Virus record (IMG/VR): IMGVR_UViG_3300048927_000250
Location: 151,419 to 215,418 of that record
Source of the DNA: a virus
Length of the DNA stretch: 64,000 nucleotides
Strand: one strand, 5' to 3'
The translations under genes and the position numbers were made by a program. The notes under the pieces were generated by a model. That model was not told the DNA's origin. It was given only the letters and a program-made list of their open reading frames with translations, and did no database searches. The stretch's first letter is position 1. Every line of letters starts with the position of its first letter. This document shows, in pieces, positions 48,809 through 58,520 of the stretch.

Positions 48809-50023
48809 ATGGCCATTCGTGACGTTTTCTTGCGCCTCTCCCGCGTCCAGAGCTTCGACAAGAAGTTCGCCAATCGGGTGAAAGCGTTTTACAATGGGTT
48901 CATTAACAAGAACCCTGAGCATTCCGGCTTCTTCGGTTCCGGTTTGTTAGCCGTACACCGCCTGCGTTGGACAGACCAGGAAACCGGGAACTGGTTCGAT
49001 GACATCCTGGAAGGTGACCGCGATGAAATCCAGGAAGCCCTCTGGGAACTGGATAGCGTCGACCGAAACCACATCGTGGCCTCTGACGCCCTGAACCTCA
49101 GTGTGATTTATCTGGTCCACCGGACACTGACCAGCAAAGCGCTGAACGCCAAAGAACAACATGAGTGCGCGGTACACCTCATCAGTATCCTGCACTTCAA
49201 GTACATCTCCAGTATCCTCACCAACTACTTCCAGTATCAGTCTGACCCGCAGATTGCACTGCGCACGTACGAGGCGATGAACTTCAAGTTTGACCTGAAG
49301 GTCCTGAAGACGTGGGGTAACCTGATTCACGCCCGCGCTGAAAGTATCATTGCCAAATCCGGTATCCACTACAAAACCTTCATCGCCTTTGCCGACGACG
49401 AAGATATCCAGTATGCGGTCACCGACCCACAGACCCGTATCCGTGTGGTGATTAAGAAACTCACTGCGCTGTATTACGAAGTCCGGGCCGATGATGGGCG
49501 TGTTGCTTCCGTCTCCAGTATGGTAGAAGTGGACGGGGAACTGGAAGTGCGTGACATGACGCGTACCCTCAGTACGTACAGTCGATACCTGAAGGAAATC
49601 ATCGTTGACGGCCCGTCCTTTGTTCGCCTTGAACTGGTGAACACCGTAGCAGGGATGAACCCGTCCATGACCCCCAGTGCGTTCGTGCAAACCTTGAACT
49701 GGGTGTCGGCGAACTACCAGGCTAACCCAAAAGCCAAGTTACCGGAGTTCGTGGATAAGGTCCTGGAGTTTGCGTTTGACCTGATTAAGGAGAAGGGGAT
49801 TGATTCCCGAAACCTGGTTGCGGTCTCCGAAGTCCTGAAGGGGATTATCAACGCCTCCCGTAACAAAGAGAAAGACGTCCTGTACCTGCGTAACGAAGGC
49901 GACAAGATTGTTCGGACTGCGACTGGACGTAAGAGCCCAACGCCTGTATCCGGGGAACGTACCGGGTTGATTCTGTACTTGGTCCTTAGGGCGATGACGG
50001 TGAACTACTTCAAGAAACGCTAA
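48809..50023 (+). CDS. Conserved protein, probably virion-associated
   Basis: The product is 404 residues from the ATG at 48809, with ACGGG 8 bases upstream. A GTG two codons earlier is the other choice. It is mixed in structure, with a helical N-terminal part (Phe, Arg, Lys rich) and a C-terminal acidic-basic region. It is a lone plus-strand gene transcribed away from early genes and ends at a strong terminator, like the other single plus-strand genes suspected of coding virion parts. Exact role unknown. Confidence 0.6.
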   Translation: MAIRDVFLRLSRVQSFDKKFANRVKAFYNGFINKNPEHSGFFGSGLLAVHRLRWTDQETGNWFDDILEGDRDEIQEALWELDSVDRNHIVASDALNLSVIYLVHRTLTSKALNAKEQHECAVHLISILHFKYISSILTNYFQYQSDPQIALRTYEAMNFKFDLKVLKTWGNLIHARAESIIAKSGIHYKTFIAFADDEDIQYAVTDPQTRIRVVIKKLTALYYEVRADDGRVASVSSMVEVDGELEVRDMTRTLSTYSRYLKEIIVDGPSFVRLELVNTVAGMNPSMTPSAFVQTLNWVSANYQANPKAKLPEFVDKVLEFAFDLIKEKGIDSRNLVAVSEVLKGIINASRNKEKDVLYLRNEGDKIVRTATGRKSPTPVSGERTGLILYLVLRAMTVNYFKKR

Positions 50024-50109
50024 TGGTATGTTCATTGTAGCTGAACATGGATTGGGAGTTCAGGCCCGACCCACTAGATTGGCGCGCAATTTAAGCGGAT
50101 ACTTTTCCA

Positions 50110-50138
50110 CGAGGGCCTTCGGGTCCTCGTTTTTTTTT
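50110..50138 (+). terminator. Strong intrinsic terminator
   Basis: An 8-bp stem (one G-T pair) with a stable TTCG loop is followed by TTTTTTTTT. It lies about 85 bases after the stop of the plus-strand gene at 50023. Confidence 0.95.
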
Positions 50139-50166
50139 CTTTTTGTTTCGAGAGGGCAAAAAAAAA

Positions 50167-50184
50167 GTGCCGGTTTCCCGGCAC
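50167..50184 (-). terminator. Intrinsic terminator
   Basis: A 7-bp stem (gtgccgg/ccggcac) with a TTTC loop is followed on the minus strand by TTTTTTTTTGCC. It lies 4 bases after the stop at 50188. With the plus-strand hairpin it forms a back-to-back terminator pair. Confidence 0.9.
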
Positions 50185-50187
50185 CGG

Positions 50188-51225
50188 TTACTCAGTTTCA
50201 AACGCAGCCTCTTCTTCTAACAGTACCGCATCCGCCTCTTCCAGAAGCAGTTGTTCTCGCCGGTACAGACGATAAATCCCTTCAACCAGGATATCGGGTA
50301 AGTCGGTAATCTCATCGAACTTAAACCCGAACGCCCAGCCAAACCACTCCACCACCTTACGAATTCCCGCCACGCTGTTCAACGCATTGGTTGGGAGACG
50401 TCCAATCGGTTTGCCGTTGTTAGCAATGGTGGTCAGGCCCGTGTCGTTGAACAAGTCCAGGTTCACAAGTTGCAGGTGTAACTCACTGCTGCTGAGTTCG
50501 AAACCAAAGGTCTTGGACAAGGCTTCCCGTAACAGTGGGAGGGTGTCTTCAAAACTCATCGACGTGTACGTGATGGCGTAGGCAAACGGATGACCAAAGA
50601 GTAGCCCCACAATCACCGCACGAATCTCATCGTCCCGACTCACCCGCCGTACAAACTTCACATCCGGAATCGTGTACCCCGGGGCAAAGTAGTAGAGGCT
50701 CTTTGAATGGTAATTGAACCGGTTTTCGATGTTGATGCGTTCGACGTGCCCTACCGAGGTCTTCGGGTGCAGTAAAACCCAGTCACGGTAATCGGCGTTC
50801 AGTTCCGCGTTCAACGAGTCGTCACAATACCCGTACCGTTGCAATACCGATGCATCCATCGCCCAGCGCAAGTCGGACCCATTGCGGTCGGCTCGCGCTA
50901 CCTTTTTATTTTTGCTGTACATCACAAACCCGGTGTCTTCGATAGCAAAGCGCACCTTGGTCGCCAGAGCTGCCTTCAGAACGCCTGGGAAGTACCCTGT
51001 CTGGTATATCAGCTCAACCATGACCTTGACTAGCTGGTGACGGTTAATCGCGTCAGGGGACTCCTGGTAAAGGAAATAGCGATGACAGCGTTTCTGCGTT
51101 TCCGAAAAAAGAAAGAGATAGTCAGCACAAGGGTTGTCCCTGTGGGACAGCAAGCGTCCGAGTAGACGCCCACCACCCCACAGTTCCCAGCCCGTCTCAA
51201 CAATTACCAGACGGAAGTTTTTCAT
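50188..51225 (-). CDS. Protein of unknown function, second gene of an early operon
   Basis: The 345-residue product has a mixed fold with many Tyr, Phe and His and an acidic helix at the C-terminus (EADAVLLEEEAAFETE). No known catalytic motif was found. It shares ATGA with the stop of the upstream gene and has GGAGGGAG before the ATG. It is in the operon with the early promoter at 52054, so it should be made early. Confidence 0.6.
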   Translation of the reverse strand: MKNFRLVIVETGWELWGGGRLLGRLLSHRDNPCADYLFLFSETQKRCHRYFLYQESPDAINRHQLVKVMVELIYQTGYFPGVLKAALATKVRFAIEDTGFVMYSKNKKVARADRNGSDLRWAMDASVLQRYGYCDDSLNAELNADYRDWVLLHPKTSVGHVERINIENRFNYHSKSLYYFAPGYTIPDVKFVRRVSRDDEIRAVIVGLLFGHPFAYAITYTSMSFEDTLPLLREALSKTFGFELSSSELHLQLVNLDLFNDTGLTTIANNGKPIGRLPTNALNSVAGIRKVVEWFGWAFGFKFDEITDLPDILVEGIYRLYRREQLLLEEADAVLLEEEAAFETE

Positions 51226-51896
51226 TCTCCCTCCTCGTCATCGAGCAGGCTGTCATACGCCAGTTCAATCAGGTCCTGCCATTCATCGAAATTCAACTTG
51301 GAACCAAGCTTCTTCTCGTAGTCCAGCATAAATGCTTTCACCGGGTTGATGGTACCTTCTACCGCTTCCATTCCTGCGTTACTTGCACAATTCTCATCGG
51401 CGGCCATGGCAATCTCCTGTTTAAGGAATTCGTGGATGAAAGTAGAAAGGGTACTTAGACTGATGCCGTCAAGGTCTTTATCCAGCACCAGACGATAATC
51501 CGTCTCGTTCCCTGGGATAACAAACCCGACGTTGTAATCACCCAGCTTCAAACCGATGACAGGTTCTTTACTGGTATCGCTCTGCACTTCGACAGGATGG
51601 AAGTTTGGACCGTGGGCAACGACCTTGGTCCAGCCAGCAGTTTGACGCAGGCGTTTCATGACATCGTCAACAATCATCGGCGCGGTCAAGCCTTTGCGGT
51701 TAACGGTGAGGGAATAGAGACGGTGGTTACCAAACGTGTTGGTAATCAGATAGTGGTTGGCACCACGATGATAGCCCGGTTCGATATCCACATCGTTACG
51801 GGTAGTGACAGTCACCAAAGTCAGCTCAGGACGTTTCTTCTTTGGTTTCTGCGGACTCTTCTGAGTCAGGGTCGAATTGGCTAAACGAATCAACAT
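51222..51896 (-). CDS. Protein of unknown function, first gene of an early operon
   Basis: The 224-residue product starts with a basic stretch (QKSPQKPKKKRPE) and a mixed fold, followed by an acidic C-terminal helix (LIELAYDSLLDDEEGE). A basic start and acidic end suggest contacts with nucleic acid and protein. AGGTG stands before the ATG. It is followed by the 345-residue gene with a 4-base overlap. No family is recognised. Confidence 0.6.
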   Translation of the reverse strand: MLIRLANSTLTQKSPQKPKKKRPELTLVTVTTRNDVDIEPGYHRGANHYLITNTFGNHRLYSLTVNRKGLTAPMIVDDVMKRLRQTAGWTKVVAHGPNFHPVEVQSDTSKEPVIGLKLGDYNVGFVIPGNETDYRLVLDKDLDGISLSTLSTFIHEFLKQEIAMAADENCASNAGMEAVEGTINPVKAFMLDYEKKLGSKLNFDEWQDLIELAYDSLLDDEEGE

Positions 51897-52053
51897 GATG
51901 GAACACCTCTTGAATTACGTGGCAGGCATTGCTAAGCGCCCTCGATTAAATGGATAATAAAAGTGAGGTCCTGATAAAGAACTACTAACCACACGTGCAC
52001 ATACCACGTAGCGACTGAGTAATTTTTTACCAGGACTTTTCTTTCTCACTTGA

Positions 52054-52061
52054 GTAATATA
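52054..52061 (-). promoter_or_regulatory. Early promoter downstream of the terminase gene
   Basis: The minus strand reads TATATTAC-TCAA-GTGA. It begins 12 bases after the terminase stop and gives a 158-base leader to the gene at 51896, allowing early expression independent of the late terminase gene. Confidence 0.75.
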
Positions 52062-52072
52062 GGTCTGAAAGT

Positions 52073-54190
52073 TTATCGGTAACGACTGTACGAATCCCGA
52101 CGACGAGAACTGTTGAGCTCTTCGATGAGGGACGAGACGTTGATGTTCTGCACACCCATGCCCTGCAACTCGCCTTCCAGGTAACGAAGCTGTGCCTCGT
52201 ACTTGGTGATGAGTACCGGGTTACTGGTATCGCGCAACACCTGAATCGTTTCTTCCAGCGCATCGTTAAGTTCGTCCAGCTGATAGTTCATCTGGCGTTC
52301 TTCTTTCGACAACCCATCTTCTTCAATGGCTTTCGCCAATACTTTCTTCCGGTCAAGTCCGTAGTAACCGAGGTTACGTCCGTAGACCAGGAACCACACA
52401 GGAAGGAGCCAAGCGATGACGGTATCATCGTGGCCATCGCGACTGTGGTCCACACGCCCGTTCTTATCTTCCAGTCCACTGATTTCCGCAATCAGCTGTT
52501 TATCGTGAACACGACTTGCACCTTTACGCGCAGCAATCTTCAGGATTTCGTTGTACAGCGTCTTACGGGTAGTGGTGCCGGTACAGAACCCGAACTTGGT
52601 TTTACGTCGCACGTAGAAACTGTCATCACGGGTATTCAGCGGACGACGGATTTCCATGTACGCATCAGGGTTGACCTCGTGGTCCTGTACGATGCTGTTG
52701 TAGATACGCGCAAACGGGTCAATGCCTTCGGCGTGAAGTCGGATACACAGGTAGTCGATGAACGTCTGACCGGTGGACTTACGCTCTGGAATCAACACCG
52801 ACGTTGGGTAGCGCATCATGAACTCGAACAAGAAATCGGCGTAACGTGGAATCAAGGCCTCGTTCACCACCGACACACCCAACACCGACAGGTCGGTATA
52901 GTCTTCGATGACCAGCGACAGCGCATCTCGACCACCGCCTTCCGAGGTATCCGAACCCACCACCGCAGGTAGGGTCAGACGGCGTGCTTCCAGTTCATCA
53001 CGGGTAAGGTACCAGTGAATGATGAACCCGCCCGGTAAGGTCTCTGAGTATTCGGAGTAACGTTGAGAACCGTTGATGCGTCCCAGCAGTTCTTTGTCCA
53101 GTGGGTTCTTCAACCCGCCTACGGTCCAGATGTTGAAGTAGTCACGGTCAGCGTCCCCACCTTCCGCGGCGTTCTTCGCCATGTTCTCGTAGTGCTGTTT
53201 GTCCGATACACCCACTTGCAGATGTGACCAGGTGCCGTTGATAAGAATCTTACGGCCCTTACAGTGCCGCTTCACGGTCTCACGCAGGTCGTCTTCGTCC
53301 TTGCAATCGTACAAGGTGTCAGACCAGCGCATGGCTTCTGCCCACAGCTTGTAGATGAACGCACCGTCACGGTCATCCTGCTTACCGGCCGTTGTGGTGA
53401 TGATGGAACCGTATGGGAGCCCCTTTTTCTTCGCTTCCTGAATTACGGCATCACCGGACGCCATACATGCGGAGTAGGCAATCTTGATGTTTGCGATGTA
53501 GGGGGCTTCGTCCCAGATGTTCGTTGGTGTGGTGTTACCACGACCAACACGGTATGCACCGTTTTCGTCCGCACGGGATACGGCAATGGCGTAGCGGTTG
53601 TTACGAGACTTGTAAGTGACCATCTCATTGCTGAGGGAGTCGTTACGGTCTTGGACCACCAGGTATTGCGGCAGATACTCTTTAATGCGACGTAAACGAC
53701 CGGCGTTCTCTGCACGCAGTTCGTCGGACTTTGTAACCAGACCGATACGGGCGTTACGGTACTTGATGTACAAGAGCCAGGAGGACAGGGCATCCGAGGA
53801 GATGGACTTACCGGTCTGTCGTGGCTGAATTAACAGGTAGTCGATATGGTTACAGTACGACCAGATGAGCGACATGTTCGCTCGGTTGGCACGGAACTGG
53901 TTACCACCTTCGCCGACTGCCGGTGGAATCAGTAGGCATTCCCGTAGGTAATACCAAACGTTGTTGTAGCACTCGTTCTTAATCGCCAACTTCTCTTCGA
54001 ACGTCAGCTTTGGGGAGAACGGGTCCAGTCCCTGAATTTCGGGGTTAAGTAAAGAGATAGGCCAGAGGCAGTTCTTTACACCGGCTTCATGGTACAACTT
54101 CGATGCGAAATCCATGAAGTAACCGTTATTGGTTTTCTTATCCGGAATCGCACTGGGGAACCTTTCCCAGTCCTTCATGAACAGAATCAT
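52073..54190 (-). CDS. Terminase large subunit (phiKZ gp25-like)
   Basis: The 705-residue protein has the ATPase and nuclease parts of a packaging motor: Walker A QPRQTGKS at 122-129, Walker B IWDEAP with Asp227 and Glu228, and a C-terminal RNase H-like nuclease with Asp413 (GSDTSEGG), Glu468 (IPERK) and DGHDD at 584-588. It cuts and pumps phage DNA into the capsid. GGAGG lies 5-6 bases before the ATG. It stands beside the structural genes in an order that recalls phiKZ genes 25 to 30. The last 50 residues are a charged tail ending RRRDSYSRYR. Confidence 0.95.
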   Translation of the reverse strand: MILFMKDWERFPSAIPDKKTNNGYFMDFASKLYHEAGVKNCLWPISLLNPEIQGLDPFSPKLTFEEKLAIKNECYNNVWYYLRECLLIPPAVGEGGNQFRANRANMSLIWSYCNHIDYLLIQPRQTGKSISSDALSSWLLYIKYRNARIGLVTKSDELRAENAGRLRRIKEYLPQYLVVQDRNDSLSNEMVTYKSRNNRYAIAVSRADENGAYRVGRGNTTPTNIWDEAPYIANIKIAYSACMASGDAVIQEAKKKGLPYGSIITTTAGKQDDRDGAFIYKLWAEAMRWSDTLYDCKDEDDLRETVKRHCKGRKILINGTWSHLQVGVSDKQHYENMAKNAAEGGDADRDYFNIWTVGGLKNPLDKELLGRINGSQRYSEYSETLPGGFIIHWYLTRDELEARRLTLPAVVGSDTSEGGGRDALSLVIEDYTDLSVLGVSVVNEALIPRYADFLFEFMMRYPTSVLIPERKSTGQTFIDYLCIRLHAEGIDPFARIYNSIVQDHEVNPDAYMEIRRPLNTRDDSFYVRRKTKFGFCTGTTTRKTLYNEILKIAARKGASRVHDKQLIAEISGLEDKNGRVDHSRDGHDDTVIAWLLPVWFLVYGRNLGYYGLDRKKVLAKAIEEDGLSKEERQMNYQLDELNDALEETIQVLRDTSNPVLITKYEAQLRYLEGELQGMGVQNINVSSLIEELNSSRRRDSYSRYR

Positions 54191-54207
54191 ACTTGCCTCC
54201 GTGTGAA

Positions 54208-54233
54208 CCCAGAGGACCCGAAGGTCCTCTGGG
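54208..54233 (-). terminator. Long hairpin between terminase and structural genes
   Basis: An 11-bp perfect stem (cccagaggacc/ggtcctctggg) with a CGAA loop lies after the stop at 54242. The minus strand goes on with TTCACACGG, so there is no T run. It may regulate or stabilise RNA, or end transcription weakly. Confidence 0.45.
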
Positions 54234-54241
54234 GCAGAGCG

Positions 54242-55951
54242 TTATACTGATTGGTGAATGATGAGGCCCGAGGACGCCAACTGCAAGTCAACCCCGTTCA
54301 CTTCCTGTACCCAGTGGATAACCGCGAGGTCGCCCTCTGCACCACCGCTTTGTACGGTGAACGGTAAGTTCCAACTGGAGATTGGTTTGCGGTAACGCAG
54401 CCCACCAATCTGAAGCACGAAGTGGGTTGGGGTTAGTGGACCGGCTTCTGCGGATTGGTCGTACATCGGACGGGTCCGGGTGTACAAGCGTTCCAGCCAC
54501 TCTTCCACCGTTGCCGCACCACAGTCGATACCACACGTCCAAACCTGAGAAGAGACGTACGAAAGGTTGGCCACAACTTTGTCGCCGTAATCCGCATACC
54601 CGTTTTCAAAGGTCACGAGCCAGTTGGTCGCCCCGTCGATGTTCCCCGCCTGCATCAGCGAGAATGCTAACGACTGGGTGTGACGGTAATCGGAGTACCG
54701 CGCATCCACCTTACTGATGTCGAGCGCAAACGTCATGCGTTGCTTCACACCAAAGAGGAGCGGGTCCCAGATAGCCGAGGTACTGGCAACTTCCACCTGG
54801 TCCGTAACATCAAGTGCAATGTCGCGGTCGATGCTCTGGAGGAAGTGACGAATGCCGTATCCGGCGCTCGCAGATTTCCAGTACGGGAAACTGAACAACT
54901 TCATCCCGTACGCTTTCATGGTGGCGTCAGCTTCAATAACGTAGACGTCCTGGAAGAAGCGGGTCACGTTATCTGTCGAACCATCAAAGGCTTCCGTGGA
55001 GTCGAGGTTGTAAATCAGAATCGCCTGCTGGTTGATACCCGGAGAAGACGGAATGTAGTCGGTGTCAGACACCAGACGAATCTTCACGCCATCAATCGGA
55101 CGGTCAACTTGTTTACCACCACGGTAGGTGACCCGGCACATCAGTGTCAGTGATGACAGCAGCGCATTCACCGCAATCTTCACGGTCTTCGCGCCCACGT
55201 CCACGGTTGGACCCACCAGTTCAATACTGAGGATGTTCTTCGTGGCGGTGTTGGACTGACGAACCATCCCGGAGTTACGCGCCAACCAGGTGACGGTACC
55301 AATGACGTTAGCCTTGGCATCGTAGCACGCCATGGTCAACGGTTCCCCGTCTACCACATCACGCTTCGCCCAGCCCACTTGAGGCACGTAGGCTTCAACC
55401 CCGTCGGCGTCATCAAGACGCGTACACGGAATCTTGTCGTCCACGTATTCCCCACTGGCGTTATAACGAGCAGAGAGAATCTCCGCACTCGGTAACGGGT
55501 TCAGTCCGGCAAAGACACGCACGTACGAAACACTCGGTAAACGAATGTACGCCATGCTGTCCACAGCCATCACCGGCGGTGACACGGAAGAGTCAACGTA
55601 GATGAAGTAACCCGGTTGCGGGAAACGCGTTCCCACGCCCATCAGGAAGTCTTCGTCCGTAGCGCCCGCAATTGGCGGCTCACGATAACGAACCAGAGTC
55701 GGAATCAACAGCTGACTGACTTCATCAACGATGTACGAACCCGTGGCGCGGTCAAACACCTTGTCCCCCACGTTGGGGACGTAGCGCCCGAGGTTCCCTT
55801 CCCCGACTTTGTCCTTCCCGAAGTAAATCTCCGGATAACCCCACTCCTTGTAGAGGCCATTCGGATTGTACACCGGCACGTCGGCCGGTGTGGTGTCGCT
55901 CAGGGTATTAACGTACGCTACCCCTGATGCGGTTGTTTGTAACGTTGTCAT
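54242..55951 (-). CDS. Virion structural protein (phiKZ gp26-like by position)
   Basis: The 569-residue product is beta-rich, with many Val, Thr, Ser and Asp and a short N-terminal arm, as in baseplate or tail proteins. It lies between terminase and the 851-residue structural gene and shares its start region closely with the upstream gene (GAGGG lies 8 bases before the ATG, over the upstream stop). In phiKZ a structural protein gene lies next to the terminase. Role within the virion unknown. Confidence 0.65.
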   Translation of the reverse strand: MTTLQTTASGVAYVNTLSDTTPADVPVYNPNGLYKEWGYPEIYFGKDKVGEGNLGRYVPNVGDKVFDRATGSYIVDEVSQLLIPTLVRYREPPIAGATDEDFLMGVGTRFPQPGYFIYVDSSVSPPVMAVDSMAYIRLPSVSYVRVFAGLNPLPSAEILSARYNASGEYVDDKIPCTRLDDADGVEAYVPQVGWAKRDVVDGEPLTMACYDAKANVIGTVTWLARNSGMVRQSNTATKNILSIELVGPTVDVGAKTVKIAVNALLSSLTLMCRVTYRGGKQVDRPIDGVKIRLVSDTDYIPSSPGINQQAILIYNLDSTEAFDGSTDNVTRFFQDVYVIEADATMKAYGMKLFSFPYWKSASAGYGIRHFLQSIDRDIALDVTDQVEVASTSAIWDPLLFGVKQRMTFALDISKVDARYSDYRHTQSLAFSLMQAGNIDGATNWLVTFENGYADYGDKVVANLSYVSSQVWTCGIDCGAATVEEWLERLYTRTRPMYDQSAEAGPLTPTHFVLQIGGLRYRKPISSWNLPFTVQSGGAEGDLAVIHWVQEVNGVDLQLASSGLIIHQSV

Positions 55952-55954
55952 TCA

Positions 55955-58510
55955 TCAGCCCTCAATGCGGAAGAAGTTCGACATGTCCAGTTTGTCGTTC
56001 AGGTACAGTTTGATGACTTGTTTCAGGAAACGGTAGTCACGCTCACTGACACTGCGCATCACACGGTCAGGGACCGGGTAGATACGTGAGAAGTTCACGT
56101 TGGTATCAAACCGGCACGGGTCGACGTCAAGTAACGCCACGTACGGTTTCACCTTCGCACTCACCGACATCGCATCCTCTGGGGTGTACGGTGACGTCAA
56201 TGTACCTTGTTCCAGCTCATAGACCAGGCGCGTAAAGAACGGACTGTAGAGCGGATAGAAGTCGGTAATCGGGCTTGGTCCCACGATTTCAGCCTGTGGG
56301 CGCTTCCACGTCAGGTAGTCTTCCAGACGACTGTCGAAATCCAGTGCGGCATTACGCAAAGCTTTCTGCGCGGCATTTGAAATCCCACGAATCGGCGTAT
56401 GCACCTGGTACGACGCGTACGGCGAACCATTCGGTACCGGGAACAAACCGCTTTGACCATACCGTTCAGCGTACGGCGCTTTCGCAGGGTCCTTCACGCC
56501 ACCGCCCACAATGAGGTGCATGACTTTATCATCACGAACGTCGTAGTGGTTGTTGGCAGAGATGTACCCGGCGTAGGCAAACCCTACATCCGTTGGAATG
56601 TCCCGCAGCATGTCATCCCCACAGAACCCGGTTCCCATGACAGTCATCACGTTCGGACCGCCCACGTTCAAATACTTCGTGGAGGTCAGGGTCAGTTGCG
56701 GGAACACGCCCATGCGATAGTCGAGGTTCTCGATAATCGGGTGTCCGTTCAAGAACAGTGCCAATCTCCCCGGCTGTAACGTCAGTGGTGTACCCAGGGT
56801 ATCGGTGTGCGTGATGTCGAAGGTGTAGACAGCGCTCAGTGCGGAGAATTGAGAAGTGTAGAGCAAGAAGTACTTGTCTGTCACCACCAACCCTTCGTAC
56901 TTCGTGGTAGAGTGCAACCAGTTGACGGTGTTCCCGACCATCTGGTAGTTCACACCCTCCACCGCTTTCTTCCACACCAGGTCCGGAACGTCTTTGACCT
57001 TATTACAGAAGTAGGTTTCGAAGTTGTAGCCCGTGATATCGACATCGGTGTTCCCCTGATGCCAATCGAGCTGCTTCTGACCAATCCCGACCTGCACTTC
57101 AACCAGCGTACAGTTATCGTTGGTCACGTAGTAACGCTCACCCCCGCTGTGCTGATAGAACCCGAGCAGGATGCCGTCTTTGTCGTACTCCAGCATAGTC
57201 GAGTTGTTGAGCTGACCGTACCCCAGCGTTACGAAGCGGTCGTTACCGGACGTCTGCACCGTGAGCGGTGACGGGTCGACCAACTTACTGACCGCGTTGT
57301 ACCCGTACGCTTCCAGTACGTCACGAACTTCTTCCGGGCCGTAATAGCTGCGCATGATGGCCGTGTACAGACTTTTCTCTAATGAGGCCGCCTGCCACTC
57401 TTCCAACGTGGAGTCAATCCCGACCATGGCGCGCACGATGTCGGTATCCGATAACCGGTACAGTTCGTTGATGCGATGCGCTTCAAGAATCAGCGGACGG
57501 TCCAGTCCCGCATTGCGGACCTGTAAACGGATACGTAACGTCGCCTCAGTCGCCCAGGTTTGCCCTTCCCAATACGCACGGACGTAATCGACCGGGATAC
57601 TGTAGTCGGCATGGGTGACCATGCGTAACGAGTTTTCCATGTTACGGTGGTAATACCGTCCCAGTAACTTGCCATCTGCCCCCGTAACGTAAACGAAGAC
57701 GTCCACGTCGTCACGATAACGGATGGTTTGCCCGCTAGACCCTTTTGCTGGATGTAGGAGGTACTTACGCTTGGCGTCAAGCTCAGATTCGAAGTCGTAC
57801 AGGGTATTGACCTTAAAGTCCACCACGCGCGCTACAGCGGCGTCGTAGCAGTACTCCAGGAAATCGCCCACCTTGACAGCTGCCGAGGTCACGTCACTAA
57901 TCCAGACCCCGTTAAGGTACATGTTGACCACACCGTTTAAACGACGGTAGGTTTGCACCTCAGAGAGAATCTCACCGGTCCGGGTTGCACTGGTCACCAG
58001 GCCGCCACCGTACTCAACTTTGTATTGCAGTTGAGAACCGGTATCGGAGAAGTAGTACGCGTTCCGATACAGACGCATGTACAGGTCCTGGGTGTCCAGG
58101 TTCAGAATCGGCGTGTAGTTAGAACGCCACTGCTGAATCTTAACCGCCACCAGGATATTGTAATCATCCGCGCGGTACACGTACGCCATGGACAGTGGAT
58201 AAGAAATCCCCGAATCAGCGTACAGGTTAATCACCTGGCTGTTGAGGCTCCCCCAATCCTGGAAACTAAACCACTTCTGGCGTTCCGACGGTAACCCGAT
58301 GGATTGCGGATGGTTCTGGCCAATCTGGTAGACGTGGAAGAAGTTGGTTTTATCCGGGAGTGCAATTGACTCCCACAGCGCATCCACGTACCCACGCTCG
58401 CCACCGTCTTTGGTGAGTCGGCTCAGCTTCAGGATACTTTGACGGTCCTGAAACGGCATACACCAAACATTGTCACGAGCGTGTTGCATCAAGTAGTCAA
58501 CCATCGACAT
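55955..58510 (-). CDS. Large virion structural protein (phiKZ gp27-like by position)
   Basis: The 851-residue product has strand-rich repeats of modest length rich in Tyr, Asp and Val, without clear coiled coils or catalytic motifs, as in tail or baseplate proteins. GAGGAG stands before the ATG. It lies 10 bases after the 305-residue gene and 3 bases before the 569-residue gene, so all three are one late operon with terminase. Position between terminase and tail sheath matches phiKZ. Exact role unknown. Confidence 0.65.
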   Translation of the reverse strand: MSMVDYLMQHARDNVWCMPFQDRQSILKLSRLTKDGGERGYVDALWESIALPDKTNFFHVYQIGQNHPQSIGLPSERQKWFSFQDWGSLNSQVINLYADSGISYPLSMAYVYRADDYNILVAVKIQQWRSNYTPILNLDTQDLYMRLYRNAYYFSDTGSQLQYKVEYGGGLVTSATRTGEILSEVQTYRRLNGVVNMYLNGVWISDVTSAAVKVGDFLEYCYDAAVARVVDFKVNTLYDFESELDAKRKYLLHPAKGSSGQTIRYRDDVDVFVYVTGADGKLLGRYYHRNMENSLRMVTHADYSIPVDYVRAYWEGQTWATEATLRIRLQVRNAGLDRPLILEAHRINELYRLSDTDIVRAMVGIDSTLEEWQAASLEKSLYTAIMRSYYGPEEVRDVLEAYGYNAVSKLVDPSPLTVQTSGNDRFVTLGYGQLNNSTMLEYDKDGILLGFYQHSGGERYYVTNDNCTLVEVQVGIGQKQLDWHQGNTDVDITGYNFETYFCNKVKDVPDLVWKKAVEGVNYQMVGNTVNWLHSTTKYEGLVVTDKYFLLYTSQFSALSAVYTFDITHTDTLGTPLTLQPGRLALFLNGHPIIENLDYRMGVFPQLTLTSTKYLNVGGPNVMTVMGTGFCGDDMLRDIPTDVGFAYAGYISANNHYDVRDDKVMHLIVGGGVKDPAKAPYAERYGQSGLFPVPNGSPYASYQVHTPIRGISNAAQKALRNAALDFDSRLEDYLTWKRPQAEIVGPSPITDFYPLYSPFFTRLVYELEQGTLTSPYTPEDAMSVSAKVKPYVALLDVDPCRFDTNVNFSRIYPVPDRVMRSVSERDYRFLKQVIKLYLNDKLDMSNFFRIEG

Positions 58511-58520
58511 GGCTTACTCC

